From Streptomyces zinciresistens K42 (GTDB taxonomy: Bacteria > Actinomycetota > Actinomycetes > Streptomycetales > Streptomycetaceae), in the NCBI RefSeq assembly GCF_000225525.1, contig NZ_AGBF01000005.1, positions 62,001 to 126,000 on the forward strand: DNA of 64,000 nt, in the 5' to 3' direction. Shown piece after piece: positions 13,000-24,534 of the stretch. The translations under genes were made by a program, and so were the position numbers. The notes beneath the pieces are model-generated. The model was not told the DNA's origin and did no database searches. It saw nothing but the letters and a program-made list of their open reading frames with translations. Numbering within the stretch: the first letter of the stretch is position 1; each line of letters starts with the position of its first letter.

Positions 13000-14282
13000 G
13001 TGAGCTTCCCGTCGACGAGCGTGGCCTTGCCCCGGAGCCAGGTGTGCGTCACACGGCCCGGCAGCGCACGCCCCCGGTACGGGGTGTTGCGGCTGCGCGA
13101 GGCGAAGCCCGCGGGGTCCACCGGTCCACGGTAAGCCGTGTCCACGAGCGTGAGGTTGGCGGGCTCACCAGCCGAGACGGGACGTCCGTGGCCGCTCGCC
13201 CGGCCGATCTCGGCGGGCTTGAAGGACATGCGCTCGGCGACCTGGGCCCAGGTCAGCAGTCCGGTGTCCACCATCGTCTCCTGGACCACCGACAGCGCGG
13301 TCTCCAGGCCGACCATGCCCATGGCTGCCGCGGCCCACTCGCAGTCCTTGTCCTCGTGGGGGTGCGGGGCGTGGTCGGTGGCGACGATGTCGATGGTGCC
13401 GTCGGCGAGGGCCTCGCGCAGCGCCCTCACGTCACGCTCGGTGCGCAGCGGCGGGTTCACCTTGTAGACCGGGTCGTAGGTCCGCACCAGTTCGTCGGTG
13501 AGCAGCAGGTGGTGCGGGGTGACCTCGGCGGTGACGTCGATGCCGCGGGACTTGGCCCAGCGGACGATCTCGACGGATCCGGCGGTCGACAGATGGCAGA
13601 TGTGGACGCGGGAGCCGACGTGCTCGGCGAGCAGGACGTCCCGGGCGATGACCGACTCCTCGGCCACCGCCGGCCAGCCGCCGAGGCCCAGCTCGGCGGA
13701 GACGACGCCCTCGTTCATCTGGGCGCCCTCGGTGAGCCGCGGCTCCTGCGCGTGCTGGGCGACGACGCCGCCGAACGCCTTCACGTACTCCAGGGCGCGG
13801 CGCATGATCACGGCGTCGTCGACGCACTTGCCGTCGTCGGAGAAGACGGTGACGCCGGCCGCGGACTCGTGCATGGCGCCCAGTTCGGCGAGCTTGCGGC
13901 CCTCCAGGCCGACGGTGACGGCGCCGACGGGCTGCACGTCGCAGTACCCGTGCTCCTGGCCGAGCCGGTAGACCTGCTCGACGACGCCGGCGGTGTCGGC
14001 GACGGGGAAGGTGTTGGCCATGGCGAACACGGCCGTGTAGCCGCCGGAGGCCGCCGCGCGCGTGCCGGTCAGGACCGTCTCGGAGTCCTCGCGGCCGGGT
14101 TCGCGCAGATGGGTGTGCAGGTCGACCAGGCCCGGCAGCAGGACCTTGCCCGCCGCCTCGACGACCTCGGCGCCCTCCGCGCTCAGGCCGGTGCCGACCT
14201 GCGCGACGGTGCCGTCCTCGATCAGTACGTCCTGCGGCTCGCCCCCGAGCACCTGCGCACCACGGATCAGGGTCTTGCTCAT
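12996..14282 (-). CDS. pyrC: Dihydroorotase
   Basis: 428-residue class I dihydroorotase, cyclising carbamoyl aspartate to dihydroorotate with bound zinc. The metal ligands are visible in [16 protein letters not shown] near residue 60 and [18 protein letters not shown] near residue 305. It follows pyrB by four bases and overlaps the next gene by four. Confidence 0.97.
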   Translation of the reverse strand: MSKTLIRGAQVLGGEPQDVLIEDGTVAQVGTGLSAEGAEVVEAAGKVLLPGLVDLHTHLREPGREDSETVLTGTRAAASGGYTAVFAMANTFPVADTAGVVEQVYRLGQEHGYCDVQPVGAVTVGLEGRKLAELGAMHESAAGVTVFSDDGKCVDDAVIMRRALEYVKAFGGVVAQHAQEPRLTEGAQMNEGVVSAELGLGGWPAVAEESVIARDVLLAEHVGSRVHICHLSTAGSVEIVRWAKSRGIDVTAEVTPHHLLLTDELVRTYDPVYKVNPPLRTERDVRALREALADGTIDIVATDHAPHPHEDKDCEWAAAAMGMVGLETALSVVQETMVDTGLLTWAQVAERMSFKPAEIGRASGHGRPVSAGEPANLTLVDTAYRGPVDPAGFASRSRNTPYRGRALPGRVTHTWLRGKATLVDGKLT

Positions 14283-14286
14283 CGTC

Positions 14287-15264
14287 TTACTTCTCCTCGG
14301 TACGGGTGTGGGTGACGGCGGGCTCGTTGCCCCCGAGCAGGAGGTACAGCACGGCCATCCGGATGGAGACTCCGTTTGCGACCTGCTCGACGGCGGTGCA
14401 GCGCTCGGAGTCGGCGACCTCGGCGGTGATCTCCATGCCGCGGACCATCGGGCCGGGGTGCATCACGATGGCGTCCCCGGGCATCCGCGCCATGCGGTCG
14501 GCGTCGAGGCCGTAGCGCCGGGAGTACTCGCGCTCGGTGGGGAAGAACGCGGCGTTCATCCGCTCGCGCTGCACGCGCAGCATCATCACGGCGTCGGACT
14601 TGGGCAGCACGCTGTCGAGGTCGTACGAGATCTCGCACGGCCAGGACCCGACGCCGACCGGCACCAGGGTGGGCGGGGCGACCAGGGTGACCTCGGCGCC
14701 GAGGGTGTGCAGCAGGTCCACGTTGGAGCGGGCGACCCGGCTGTGCAGGACGTCGCCGACGAGGGTGATGCGCCGCCCGGCGAGGTCCCGGCCGAGCCCG
14801 GCGTCCCGGCCGACCAGGCGCCGGCGCATCGTGAAGGCGTCGAGGAGCGCCTGGGTGGGGTGCTGGTGGGTGCCGTCGCCGGCGTTGATGACGGCCGCGT
14901 CGATCCAGCCGGAGTTCGCGAGGCGGTACGGGGCGCCCGAGGCGCCGTGCCGGATGACGACGGCGTCGACGCCCATCGCCTCCAGGGTCTGGGCGGTGTC
15001 CTTCAGGGACTCGCCCTTGGACACGCTGGACCCCTTGGCGGAGAAGTTGATGACGTCCGCGGACAGCCGCTTCTCGGCGGCCTCGAAGGAGATACGCGTG
15101 CGCGTGGAGTCCTCGAAGAAGAGGTTGACGACGGTGCGGCCGCGCAGGGTCGGCAGCTTCTTGATCGGCCGGTCGGCGACCCGGGCCATCTCCTCGGCGG
15201 TGTCGAGGATCAGGACGGCGTCGTCGCGGGAGAGGTCGGCGGCCGAGATGAGATGACGCTGCAT
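14287..15264 (-). CDS. pyrB: Aspartate carbamoyltransferase catalytic subunit
   Basis: 325-residue transcarbamylase joining carbamoyl phosphate and aspartate. The carbamoyl-phosphate loop [13 protein letters not shown] lies near residue 50, with [14 protein letters not shown] and the later [11 protein letters not shown] motif. No pyrI regulatory gene is nearby. It follows pyrR after 103 bases that contain a hairpin. Confidence 0.97.
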   Translation of the reverse strand: MQRHLISAADLSRDDAVLILDTAEEMARVADRPIKKLPTLRGRTVVNLFFEDSTRTRISFEAAEKRLSADVINFSAKGSSVSKGESLKDTAQTLEAMGVDAVVIRHGASGAPYRLANSGWIDAAVINAGDGTHQHPTQALLDAFTMRRRLVGRDAGLGRDLAGRRITLVGDVLHSRVARSNVDLLHTLGAEVTLVAPPTLVPVGVGSWPCEISYDLDSVLPKSDAVMMLRVQRERMNAAFFPTEREYSRRYGLDADRMARMPGDAIVMHPGPMVRGMEITAEVADSERCTAVEQVANGVSIRMAVLYLLLGGNEPAVTHTRTEEK

Positions 15265-15334
15265 CTGTCAGGCTCCGTAAGGCAGTTCAGTCGGGAGGTT
15301 CGGGGCAGACGGGTGCGCGCGAGCGCACGGAGCG

Positions 15335-15360
15335 GGCGTACGGCGCGCGGGCCGTACGCC
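15335..15360 (-). other. Intercistronic hairpin between pyrR and pyrB
   Basis: Nine-bp inverted repeat GGCGTACGG (15335-15343) and CCGTACGCC (15352-15360) with an eight-base loop, just past the pyrR stop. It is too short to be a confident terminator inside an operon and may instead stabilise or process the mRNA. Confidence 0.5.
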
Positions 15361-15367
15361 GTGGGCG

Positions 15368-15987
<620 letters not shown>

Positions 15988-16094
15988 GTCTGGTTTGCGC
16001 CGTCTACCGTAGCAGGCCGGTCGTACACCTCCGTTCACCCGCTTGGCCCAATCGGCCACCGATAGCACGGAAGCGTCGGTGTGGACCATTCGGC

Positions 16095-16124
16095 TTGACG
16101 GGCCAGAGTAACGCTGCGTAACCT
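16095..16124 (+). promoter_or_regulatory. bldD promoter
   Basis: -35 TTGACG (16095-16100), 18 bases, -10 TAACCT (16119-16124). Both hexamers fit the housekeeping sigma factor well, and the predicted leader is about 63 bases. The BldD operator lies between and over these elements. Confidence 0.65.
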
Positions 16125-16137
16125 CACAGTGAGTTAC
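16108..16137. promoter_or_regulatory. BldD autoregulatory operator
   Basis: TAACGCTGCGTAA at 16109-16121 matches the published BldD consensus TnACnC(A/T)GnGTnA at every fixed position. It is followed by a second inverted arrangement, GTAACCTCACA and GTGAGTTAC, through 16137. The site sits between the -35 and -10 and covers the -10, the expected place for autorepression. Confidence 0.8.
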
Positions 16138-16193
16138 CAACCGCGCGGCATGGAAGCCAAGCCAGCCGCGTCGACCCAGTGCCGGGGAGCCAT

Positions 16194-16697
16194 ATGTCCA
16201 GCGAATACGCCAAACAGCTCGGGGCCAAGCTCCGGGCCATCCGCACCCAGCAGGGCCTTTCCCTCCACGGGGTCGAGGAGAAGTCCCAGGGACGCTGGAA
16301 GGCCGTCGTGGTCGGTTCGTACGAGCGCGGCGACCGCGCCGTGACCGTGCAGCGCCTCGCCGAGCTGGCGGACTTCTACGGCGTCCCGGTGCAGGAGCTC
16401 CTGCCGGGCACCACTCCGGGCGGGGCCGCCGAGCCGCCGCCGAAGCTGGTCCTGGACCTGGAGCGGCTGGCGCACGTCCCGGCCGAGAAGGCGGGCCCGC
16501 TCCAGCGGTACGCGGCGACGATCCAGTCGCAGCGCGGTGACTACAACGGCAAGGTGCTGTCGATCCGCCAGGACGACCTGCGCACACTCGCCGTCATCTA
16601 CGACCAGTCCCCCTCGGTCCTGACCGAGCAGCTGATCAGCTGGGGCGTGCTGGACGCCGACGCGCGTCGCGCCGTCTCCCACGCCGACGAGGGCTGA
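16194..16697 (+). CDS. bldD: Developmental master regulator BldD
   Basis: 167-residue transcription factor that represses sporulation genes during vegetative growth when bound to cyclic di-GMP. The N-terminal Xre-type helix-turn-helix covers about residues 9-70 (LRAIRTQQGLSLHGVEEKS). The C-terminal domain carries the cyclic di-GMP signature RxD-X8-RxxD, here R114-G-D116 and R125-Q-D-D128. The length equals that of S. coelicolor BldD. ATG at 16194 with GGGGAG upstream. It stands alone and is divergent from pyrR. Confidence 0.98.
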   Translation: MSSEYAKQLGAKLRAIRTQQGLSLHGVEEKSQGRWKAVVVGSYERGDRAVTVQRLAELADFYGVPVQELLPGTTPGGAAEPPPKLVLDLERLAHVPAEKAGPLQRYAATIQSQRGDYNGKVLSIRQDDLRTLAVIYDQSPSVLTEQLISWGVLDADARRAVSHADEG

Positions 16698-16732
16698 GCG
16701 CTCCCCGGGGTCGGGCTCTTCAGAAGAAACGT

Positions 16733-16778
16733 GCCGCCGGGGTGGCCGGAACCGATCGGTTCCGGCCACCCCGGCGGC
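16733..16778. terminator. 46-bp perfect palindrome after bldD
   Basis: A 21-bp perfect stem with a GATC centre that is itself palindromic, giving 46 bases of unbroken dyad symmetry starting 36 bases beyond the bldD stop. It is a very strong hairpin on either strand and probably ends bldD transcription. Confidence 0.9.
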
Positions 16779-16861
16779 GTTGTACGTACCTGTCCTCCCC
16801 GGCGGCCTCTCCGGGCCCGTGAGGCCGCCGGGAGCCGGGGCCGGGCCCTCGGGGCGCGTCA

Positions 16862-16908
16862 TCGTGCCGAAGGACCCGCAGCGGCGGTGCTGCGGGCCCT
16901 CGGCACGA
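16862..16908 (-). terminator. Hairpin terminator after nusB
   Basis: Imperfect stem of 9 bp (TCGTGCCGA with TCGGCACGA) plus 8 bp (CCCGCAGC with GCTGCGGG), separated by a small internal loop, 17 bases past the nusB stop on the minus strand. Confidence 0.7.
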
Positions 16909-16925
16909 CGGCGCGGTCGGGAGCC

Positions 16926-17360
16926 TCAGGCTTCCTCGCGGCGCAGCGAGGGCTTCAGGTCCTTCAGCCGGCCGAGCAGGCCGTTGACGAACGAGGGCGA
17001 CTCGTCCGTGGAGAACTCCTTCGCCAGCTGCACCATCTCGTCCAGCACGACCGCGTCCGGGGTCCCGTCGACCCAGATCAGCTCGTACGCGCCGAGGCGC
17101 AGGAGGTTGCGGTCCACGACCGGCATCCGGTCGAGCGTCCAGCCGACGGAGTACTGCGCGATCAGCTCGTCGATCCGCCTCGCGCGCTGCGCGTAGCCCT
17201 CGACCAGCTCCATCGTGTACTCGCTGACGGGCGGCTGCCGGGTGTCGTCCCGGGAGAGCCGGACCCAGTCCGCGAGGACCGTGAGGACGTCGGCACCGCG
17301 CTGGTCGCCCTCGAAGAGGATCTGGAAAGCGCGCTTGCGGGCCGTGTTGCGGGCAGCCAC
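16926..17360 (-). CDS. nusB: Transcription antitermination factor NusB
   Basis: 144-residue all-helical RNA-binding protein that acts with NusE/S10 in antitermination of rRNA operons. Family signatures: ARKRAFQILFEGDQRG near the N-terminus, then WTLDRMPVVDRNLLRLGAYE and VVLDEMVQLAKEFSTDESP. The GTG at 17358-17360 lies two bases after the efp stop, so translation is coupled to efp. Confidence 0.96.
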   Translation of the reverse strand: MAARNTARKRAFQILFEGDQRGADVLTVLADWVRLSRDDTRQPPVSEYTMELVEGYAQRARRIDELIAQYSVGWTLDRMPVVDRNLLRLGAYELIWVDGTPDAVVLDEMVQLAKEFSTDESPSFVNGLLGRLKDLKPSLRREEA

Positions 17361-17362
17361 GG

Positions 17363-17929
17363 TTAGCTGTTCACCCGGCCGAGGTAGTCGCTGGTGCGGG
17401 TGTCGACCTTGATCTTCTCTCCGGTGGTGATGAAGAGGGGGACCTGGATCTGGTGACCGGTCTCCAGCGTGGCGGGCTTGGTGCCGCCGGTGGAGCGGTC
17501 GCCCTGGACGCCCGGCTCGGTCTCCTGGACGACGAGCTCGACGGCGGCCGGCAGCTCGACGAAGAGCACCTCGCCCTCGTGCTGCGCGACGGTGGCGGTG
17601 AAGCCCTCGATCAGGAAGTTGGCGGCGTCGGCGACGGCCTTGCGGTCGACCAGGAGCTGGTCGTAGGTCTCCATGTCCATGAAGACGAAGTACTCGCCGT
17701 CCATGTACGAGAACTGCATGTCGCGCTTGTCGACGGTGGCCGTCTCGACCTTCACGCCGGCGTTGAAGGTCTTGTCGACGACCTTCCCGGAGAGCACGTT
17801 CTTGAGCTTGGTGCGCACGAAGGCCGGGCCCTTGCCGGGCTTGACGTGCTGGAACTCGACGACGGACCAGAGCTGGCCGCCTTCGAGCTTGAGCACCATG
17901 CCGTTCTTGAGGTCGTTCGTGGAAGCCAC
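17363..17929 (-). CDS. efp: Elongation factor P
   Basis: 188-residue EF-P, which relieves ribosome stalling at polyproline. The KOW-like first domain has the loop [10 protein letters not shown] with the tip lysine at about residue 33; the C-terminal OB domains end with [12 protein letters not shown]. The PGKGP loop is the type found in actinobacteria, in which the lysine works without the EpmA/YmfI-type modifications. It lies between the Xaa-Pro peptidase and nusB in one unit. Confidence 0.97.
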   Translation of the reverse strand: MASTNDLKNGMVLKLEGGQLWSVVEFQHVKPGKGPAFVRTKLKNVLSGKVVDKTFNAGVKVETATVDKRDMQFSYMDGEYFVFMDMETYDQLLVDRKAVADAANFLIEGFTATVAQHEGEVLFVELPAAVELVVQETEPGVQGDRSTGGTKPATLETGHQIQVPLFITTGEKIKVDTRTSDYLGRVNS

Positions 17930-17980
17930 GGTTGCGGAATCTCCTGGACTGACGTGGACGACCCCGGCGCACGCACCTGC

Positions 17981-19087
17981 CTAGAGGGCGAGCAGCTCCT
18001 TGGTCGTGATGGTGAGTAGCTCGGGTCCGCCGTCCGCCTCGGGGCGGACGACGAGCGTGTCATCGATCCGGACACCGCCCCTGCCCGGGAGGTGGACCCC
18101 CGGTTCGACGGTGACCGGCACGCAAGCGTCCAGTTTACCCATGGCCGCGGGGGCCAACTGCGGGTCCTCGTCGATTTCCAGTCCGACGCCGTGACCGGTG
18201 AGGGACGGGAGCGCCGCGTGGTGCCCGGCGGAGTCCAGGACCTGGCGGGCGGCACGGTCGACGTCCCGGCAGGCGGCGCCGGGCGCCAGGCTCTCGCGTC
18301 CGGCGCGCTGGGCTGCGAAGACCAGGTCGTACAGCTCGATCTGCCAGTCGGCCGGGGACGTCCCGATGACGAAGGTCCGGCCGATCTCGCAGCGGTAGCC
18401 GCGGTATGTGGCGCCGAGGCAGACCGAGAGGAAGTCCCCCTCCTCGACCCGGCGGTCGGTGGGCCGGTGCGCCCGGCGGCCGGAGTGGGGGCCGGTGGCG
18501 ACGGCGGTGGGGAACGCGGGCCCGTCGGCACCGTGGTCCACGAGGCGGCGTTCGAGTTCCAGGGCCAGGTGGCGTTCGGTGCGGCCCACCAGGATGGATT
18601 CGAGGAGTTCACCGAGCGCCTGGTCGGCGATCTCGGCGCCGATGCGCAGGCAGGAGATCTCCTCCTCGTCCTTGACCACCCGCAGCTGCTCGACGCCCGC
18701 CCCCAGGTCGGCCAGCCGCAGCCGCGGGACGACCGAGCGGATGGCCCGGTGCCGGGCGACGGTCAGATGGCGCTCCTCCACGGCCAGCGACTCGGCGCCC
18801 CGGGACGCGGCGAGGTCGGCGGCCGCCACGGCGGTGTCGCCTCCGGGGCCGGAGAGGGTGTGGGTGCGCAGCGCCTCGTCGAGGCGGCCCTCGGTGGGGC
18901 GGCCGTCGGTCGGGCCCGAGCACACGAGCAGGTCCTCGGTCCTGCCCAGGAGCAGCACGGCGTTCTGCGGGGCGGCGCCCGCCAGGTAGCGGACGTTGGC
19001 GGGGCGGGAGATCAGCGCGGTGGCGCTGCCGCTGGCCTGACAGCGTTCCCTCAGCCGGGATCGGCGGGTGGCGTACACCTCTGACAT
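17981..19087 (-). CDS. Xaa-Pro peptidase (M24 family)
   Basis: 368-residue cytoplasmic metallopeptidase of the aminopeptidase P/prolidase group. An N-terminal creatinase-like domain (RYLAGAAPQNAVLLL) is followed by the pita-bread domain with metal ligands in DFLSVCLGATYRGYRCEIGR, GHGVGLEIDEDP and VTVEPGVHLPGRGGVRIDD. The ATG at 19085-19087 is six bases from a TACGCT -10-like hexamer and lacks a clear ribosome site, so the mRNA may be leaderless. It heads the unit with efp and nusB, which fits shared proline-related roles, though that link is only suggestive. Confidence 0.93.
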   Translation of the reverse strand: MSEVYATRRSRLRERCQASGSATALISRPANVRYLAGAAPQNAVLLLGRTEDLLVCSGPTDGRPTEGRLDEALRTHTLSGPGGDTAVAAADLAASRGAESLAVEERHLTVARHRAIRSVVPRLRLADLGAGVEQLRVVKDEEEISCLRIGAEIADQALGELLESILVGRTERHLALELERRLVDHGADGPAFPTAVATGPHSGRRAHRPTDRRVEEGDFLSVCLGATYRGYRCEIGRTFVIGTSPADWQIELYDLVFAAQRAGRESLAPGAACRDVDRAARQVLDSAGHHAALPSLTGHGVGLEIDEDPQLAPAAMGKLDACVPVTVEPGVHLPGRGGVRIDDTLVVRPEADGGPELLTITTKELLAL

Positions 19088-19093
19088 GCCCCG

Positions 19094-19099
19094 AGCGTA
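19094..19099 (-). promoter_or_regulatory. -10-like hexamer giving a possible leaderless peptidase mRNA
   Basis: TACGCT on the minus strand ends six bases before the ATG of the Xaa-Pro peptidase. No good -35 is visible. Confidence 0.3.
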
Positions 19100-19220
19100 A
19101 GAGCTTCGCGGGGTCGGCGCCGGTCGAGGAGGGCTGAGTGGGCGGTACCGGGATCGTACGGACCCGTGACGGCCGGCCCGGCGGCGGACGGGGCGGCTCC
19201 CGCACCGCCCGGACGAGCCG

Positions 19221-19245
19221 CCCGGCGCGTGCCCCCCGCGCCGGG
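19221..19245 (-). terminator. Possible terminator hairpin after the P-loop kinase gene
   Basis: Nine-bp stem CCCGGCGCG (19221-19229) and CGCGCCGGG (19237-19245) with a seven-base loop in the 274-base gap between the kinase-like gene and the peptidase gene. I see no gene in the gap. Confidence 0.4.
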
Positions 19246-19361
19246 CAGGCGCCCCGGGTCGCGGCACACCGCACGGCCCGCCGGAGGCGTACCCGCGGGA
19301 GCCGGACCGGGTGGCCGGCCCGCACCCTTTACGGACGCCCCCGTGCCGGGGCGCCGCACCG

Positions 19362-20240
19362 TCACCAGGCCGGCGGGCTGGCTATCGAGCGGGCGAGGAC
19401 GTCGTCCAGGATCCGGGCCGTCTGGGGGACGTCCAGCTGGGAGTTGTCGATGATCGGCAGACCCGAGCCGTACCAGCCCGCCATCCGGCCGTGGATGCGG
19501 GCGACCTCGTCGTCGGTGAGGCGGCGGTTGCCCGAGCGCTCCGCGTTGCGCTCCAGGACGATCTCCAGGCCGGGGAGCAGGACGACGGGCAGCAGGCCGG
19601 GGCCCACGTGCCGCTTCCAGCCGCCGAGGCCGACCACGGGACGGTCCGGGAAGACGGCGTCGTCGAGGATGCACGAGATCCCGTTGGCGAGGAAGTTGCG
19701 CGCGGCGAATCCGCAGGTGCGGCGGGCCAGGCGGTACTGGGCCTCGGAGTGGTCGTTCCACCCGGACTGGGGGTCGGCGAAGCCCGAGCGGACCCATTCG
19801 CGGACGTCGTCGAGGCTGATGTGGGCCGTGGGCACCCTGCGGTGGTCCGCCCAGTACTTGGCGACGCTCGTCTTGCCGGCCCCGGCCGGGCCGATCAGCA
19901 GCACGGCGAGGGTGGTGGCCGCCGGGTCCGGTGCCACGGCGGGCGGGACCGTGGGCATCGCGACCGGGCCGCCGGGCGGCAGGGGCACATGGCCGGTGGT
20001 CTCGGGCGTGGGCGGGACCGGGGCGCGCGGCGGCGCGGGGACGGGTCCGGGCGGGGCGAAGCCCGGCGCGGGAGGGGGCGGGGGCGGAGCCGAGCCCTGG
20101 TGCGCGGCGGGGCCCTGGTGCTGCGGCGCGGGGCCCTGGTGCGTGCCAGGGGGGTGCGCGCCCGGGTGATGCGCGGCCGACGACCAGCCGTGCCCCGGCT
20201 GGTGGGGCGGCGGCAGCGGAGAACCCACTGGGTGCTGCAT
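19362..20240 (-). CDS. P-loop kinase-like ATPase with proline-rich N-terminus
   Basis: 292-residue protein. About 115 N-terminal residues are low-complexity Pro/His/Gly/Gln (for example PPPPPPAPGFAPPGPVPAPP). The C-terminal 180 residues form a nucleoside-kinase or zeta-toxin-like P-loop domain: Walker A GPAGAGKTSVAKYWA, then HISLDDVREWVRSGF and a LERNAERSGNRRLTDDEV lid-like segment. The substrate is not identifiable. I chose the ATG at 20238-20240 because GGAG lies nine bases upstream; an in-frame ATG at 20265-20267 lacks a ribosome site. It lies downstream of aroB. Confidence 0.8.
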   Translation of the reverse strand: MQHPVGSPLPPPHQPGHGWSSAAHHPGAHPPGTHQGPAPQHQGPAAHQGSAPPPPPPAPGFAPPGPVPAPPRAPVPPTPETTGHVPLPPGGPVAMPTVPPAVAPDPAATTLAVLLIGPAGAGKTSVAKYWADHRRVPTAHISLDDVREWVRSGFADPQSGWNDHSEAQYRLARRTCGFAARNFLANGISCILDDAVFPDRPVVGLGGWKRHVGPGLLPVVLLPGLEIVLERNAERSGNRRLTDDEVARIHGRMAGWYGSGLPIIDNSQLDVPQTARILDDVLARSIASPPAW

Positions 20241-20408
20241 CCGGTGCCACTCCGTCTCGTCGTCCATGGCCGTTGGCGCTGGCAGCGGGGCTCGGGCCGC
20301 GCTCCCACCGAACGGTACCGCCCCCGGCCGCCGTTTGGTGAACGGCCGGAGGCGGTCCGAAGTGCCCATCACCACAGGCGAATCGGACGGAAGCGCGCTT
20401 CGGCGGAC

Positions 20409-23189
<2,781 letters not shown>

Positions 23190-23193
<4 letters not shown>

Positions 23194-23540
23194 CGGTGCT
23201 CCTCGGTGCTCGCGCCCTGGTACTGCACTGCGTACGCACGTCCTCGCGTACGGCGACGGCGCGACCTGGTGCGCGGCCCCGGCCCGCCACCTCCGATCCT
23301 CCCACGTCCGCGGCGGCGGTCCGGCCGCCGGTCCAGCTGGCGGACCGGACACGCGGGCGCGGGCCCCGGAGCCGGGGCGTACGGCCCGGGGAAGTCGGCA
23401 CCGCCCGGCACGGAGGACCGGGCCGTCCGCGGCTGCCGCTGCGGGGCGTACGCGCCGAGGAAGTCCGCGCCGCTCGGCTGCGGCGCCCGCTGCCGCGGGG
23501 CGCAGGGGCCGAGACGGTCGGCGGATCCTGGCGCTGCCAC
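23190..23540 (-). CDS. Doubtful small ORF or aroE tail, Pro/Ala-rich with internal repeat
   Basis: A 116-codon frame beginning GTG at 23538-23540 and ending TGA inside the aroC start (TTGA). No good ribosome site precedes it. It is in the same frame as aroE, 17 codons after the aroE TAG, with no further stop between. Its first 75 codons have coding-like third-position G/C, and the peptide holds an internal repeat, [11 protein letters not shown] and [11 protein letters not shown], from an imperfect 36-bp DNA repeat 69 bases apart (23374-23409 and 23443-23478). The last third looks less coding-like. It could be a small gene, a decayed AroE extension, or chance. Confidence 0.3.
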
Positions 23541-23591
23541 CGCGAGGGTCCACCGGCTCGCGACGCCCGGCGAACCCTCCCGGCCACAGCG

Positions 23592-24443
23592 CTAGCGGGC
23601 CGCGAGGGCGCGTTCTCCCGCTCTTCGCATGGCCTCCAGGGGGGCCGGGGCCCGGCCGGTCATCTGCTCCACCTGGAGCACCGCCTGGTGGACCAGGAGG
23701 TCGAGTCCGCCGACCACGGCCCCACCGGCCAGGGACCAGCGCGCGGCGAGCCGGGTGGGCCAGGGGTGGTAGAGCACGTCGAAGAGGGTCGTGGGGCGCT
23801 CCGGCACGGCGGCGGCGAGGGCGTCGGTGGTGCCGGCCGGCGTCGTCGCGATCACCAGGGGCGCGCGCAGCGCCTGCTCGGCGTCCGCCCAGGGGGCCGT
23901 ACGCACCTGCACGTCCAGCCGTTCGCCCCACTGCCGCATCTCGGCGGCGCGGGCCTCGCTGCGCACGTACGCGACGACCTCGCCGGTGCAGATCCGGGCC
24001 AGCGCGGCCAGGGCGGAGGAGGCGGTGGCGCCGGCGCCGAGGACGGCGGCGGACCCGACCTGTTCGATGCCGCGTTCGCGCAGTGCGGCGACCATCCCGG
24101 GGATGTCGGTGTTGTCGCCGAGGCTGCGGCCGTCCTCGGTGCGCACGACGGTGTTGACGGCCTCGACCGACGCGGCCGTCTCGCTGATCGTGTCCAGGAG
24201 CGGGATGACGGCCCGCTTCAGCGGCATGGTCAGCGACAACCCGGCCCACTGCGGGCCGAGCCGGGCGAGGAACCCGGGCAGCGCCGCCTCGTCGACCTCG
24301 AAGCGGTCGTACGACCAGCCGGTGAGCCCCAGCTCGGCGTAGGCGGCGCGGTGCAGCACCGGGGAGAGGGAGTGGGCGATGGGGGAACCGAGCACCGCCG
24401 CCCGGCATCGCTGATCTTCCGCGGCCATCACTCCACCGTTCAC
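23592..24443 (-). CDS. aroE: Shikimate dehydrogenase
   Basis: 283-residue NADP-dependent enzyme reducing 3-dehydroshikimate. Shikimate-binding [17 protein letters not shown] near residue 20, catalytic lysine in [11 protein letters not shown] and aspartate in [10 protein letters not shown], and a Rossmann loop [15 protein letters not shown]. The GTG at 24441-24443 has GAGGA at good spacing; an in-frame ATG five codons later does not. It ends in TAG at 23592-23594; the frame stays open beyond it. The gene lies between mltG and aroC. Confidence 0.95.
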   Translation of the reverse strand: MNGGVMAAEDQRCRAAVLGSPIAHSLSPVLHRAAYAELGLTGWSYDRFEVDEAALPGFLARLGPQWAGLSLTMPLKRAVIPLLDTISETAASVEAVNTVVRTEDGRSLGDNTDIPGMVAALRERGIEQVGSAAVLGAGATASSALAALARICTGEVVAYVRSEARAAEMRQWGERLDVQVRTAPWADAEQALRAPLVIATTPAGTTDALAAAVPERPTTLFDVLYHPWPTRLAARWSLAGGAVVGGLDLLVHQAVLQVEQMTGRAPAPLEAMRRAGERALAAR

Positions 24444-24492
24444 TGCGTTCCTCGGCCGGTCCTCTACGCGATCAAGGTACCGCAGGGCCGCG

Positions 24493-24522
24493 CGGGCGGA
24501 CCGCCGCGGGGCGGTCCGCCCG
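24493..24522 (-). terminator. Hairpin terminator after mltG
   Basis: Perfect 13-bp stem CGGGCGGACCGCC (24493-24505) with its complement (24510-24522), loop GCGG, 12 bases past the mltG stop. It separates mltG from aroE. Confidence 0.75.
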
Positions 24523-24534
24523 GAGCCGTCGGCC

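Noticed and set aside
19088..19361. Possible gene between the P-loop kinase gene and the peptidase gene
   Set aside because: Open frames here lack ribosome sites and codon bias; only a modest hairpin is seen.
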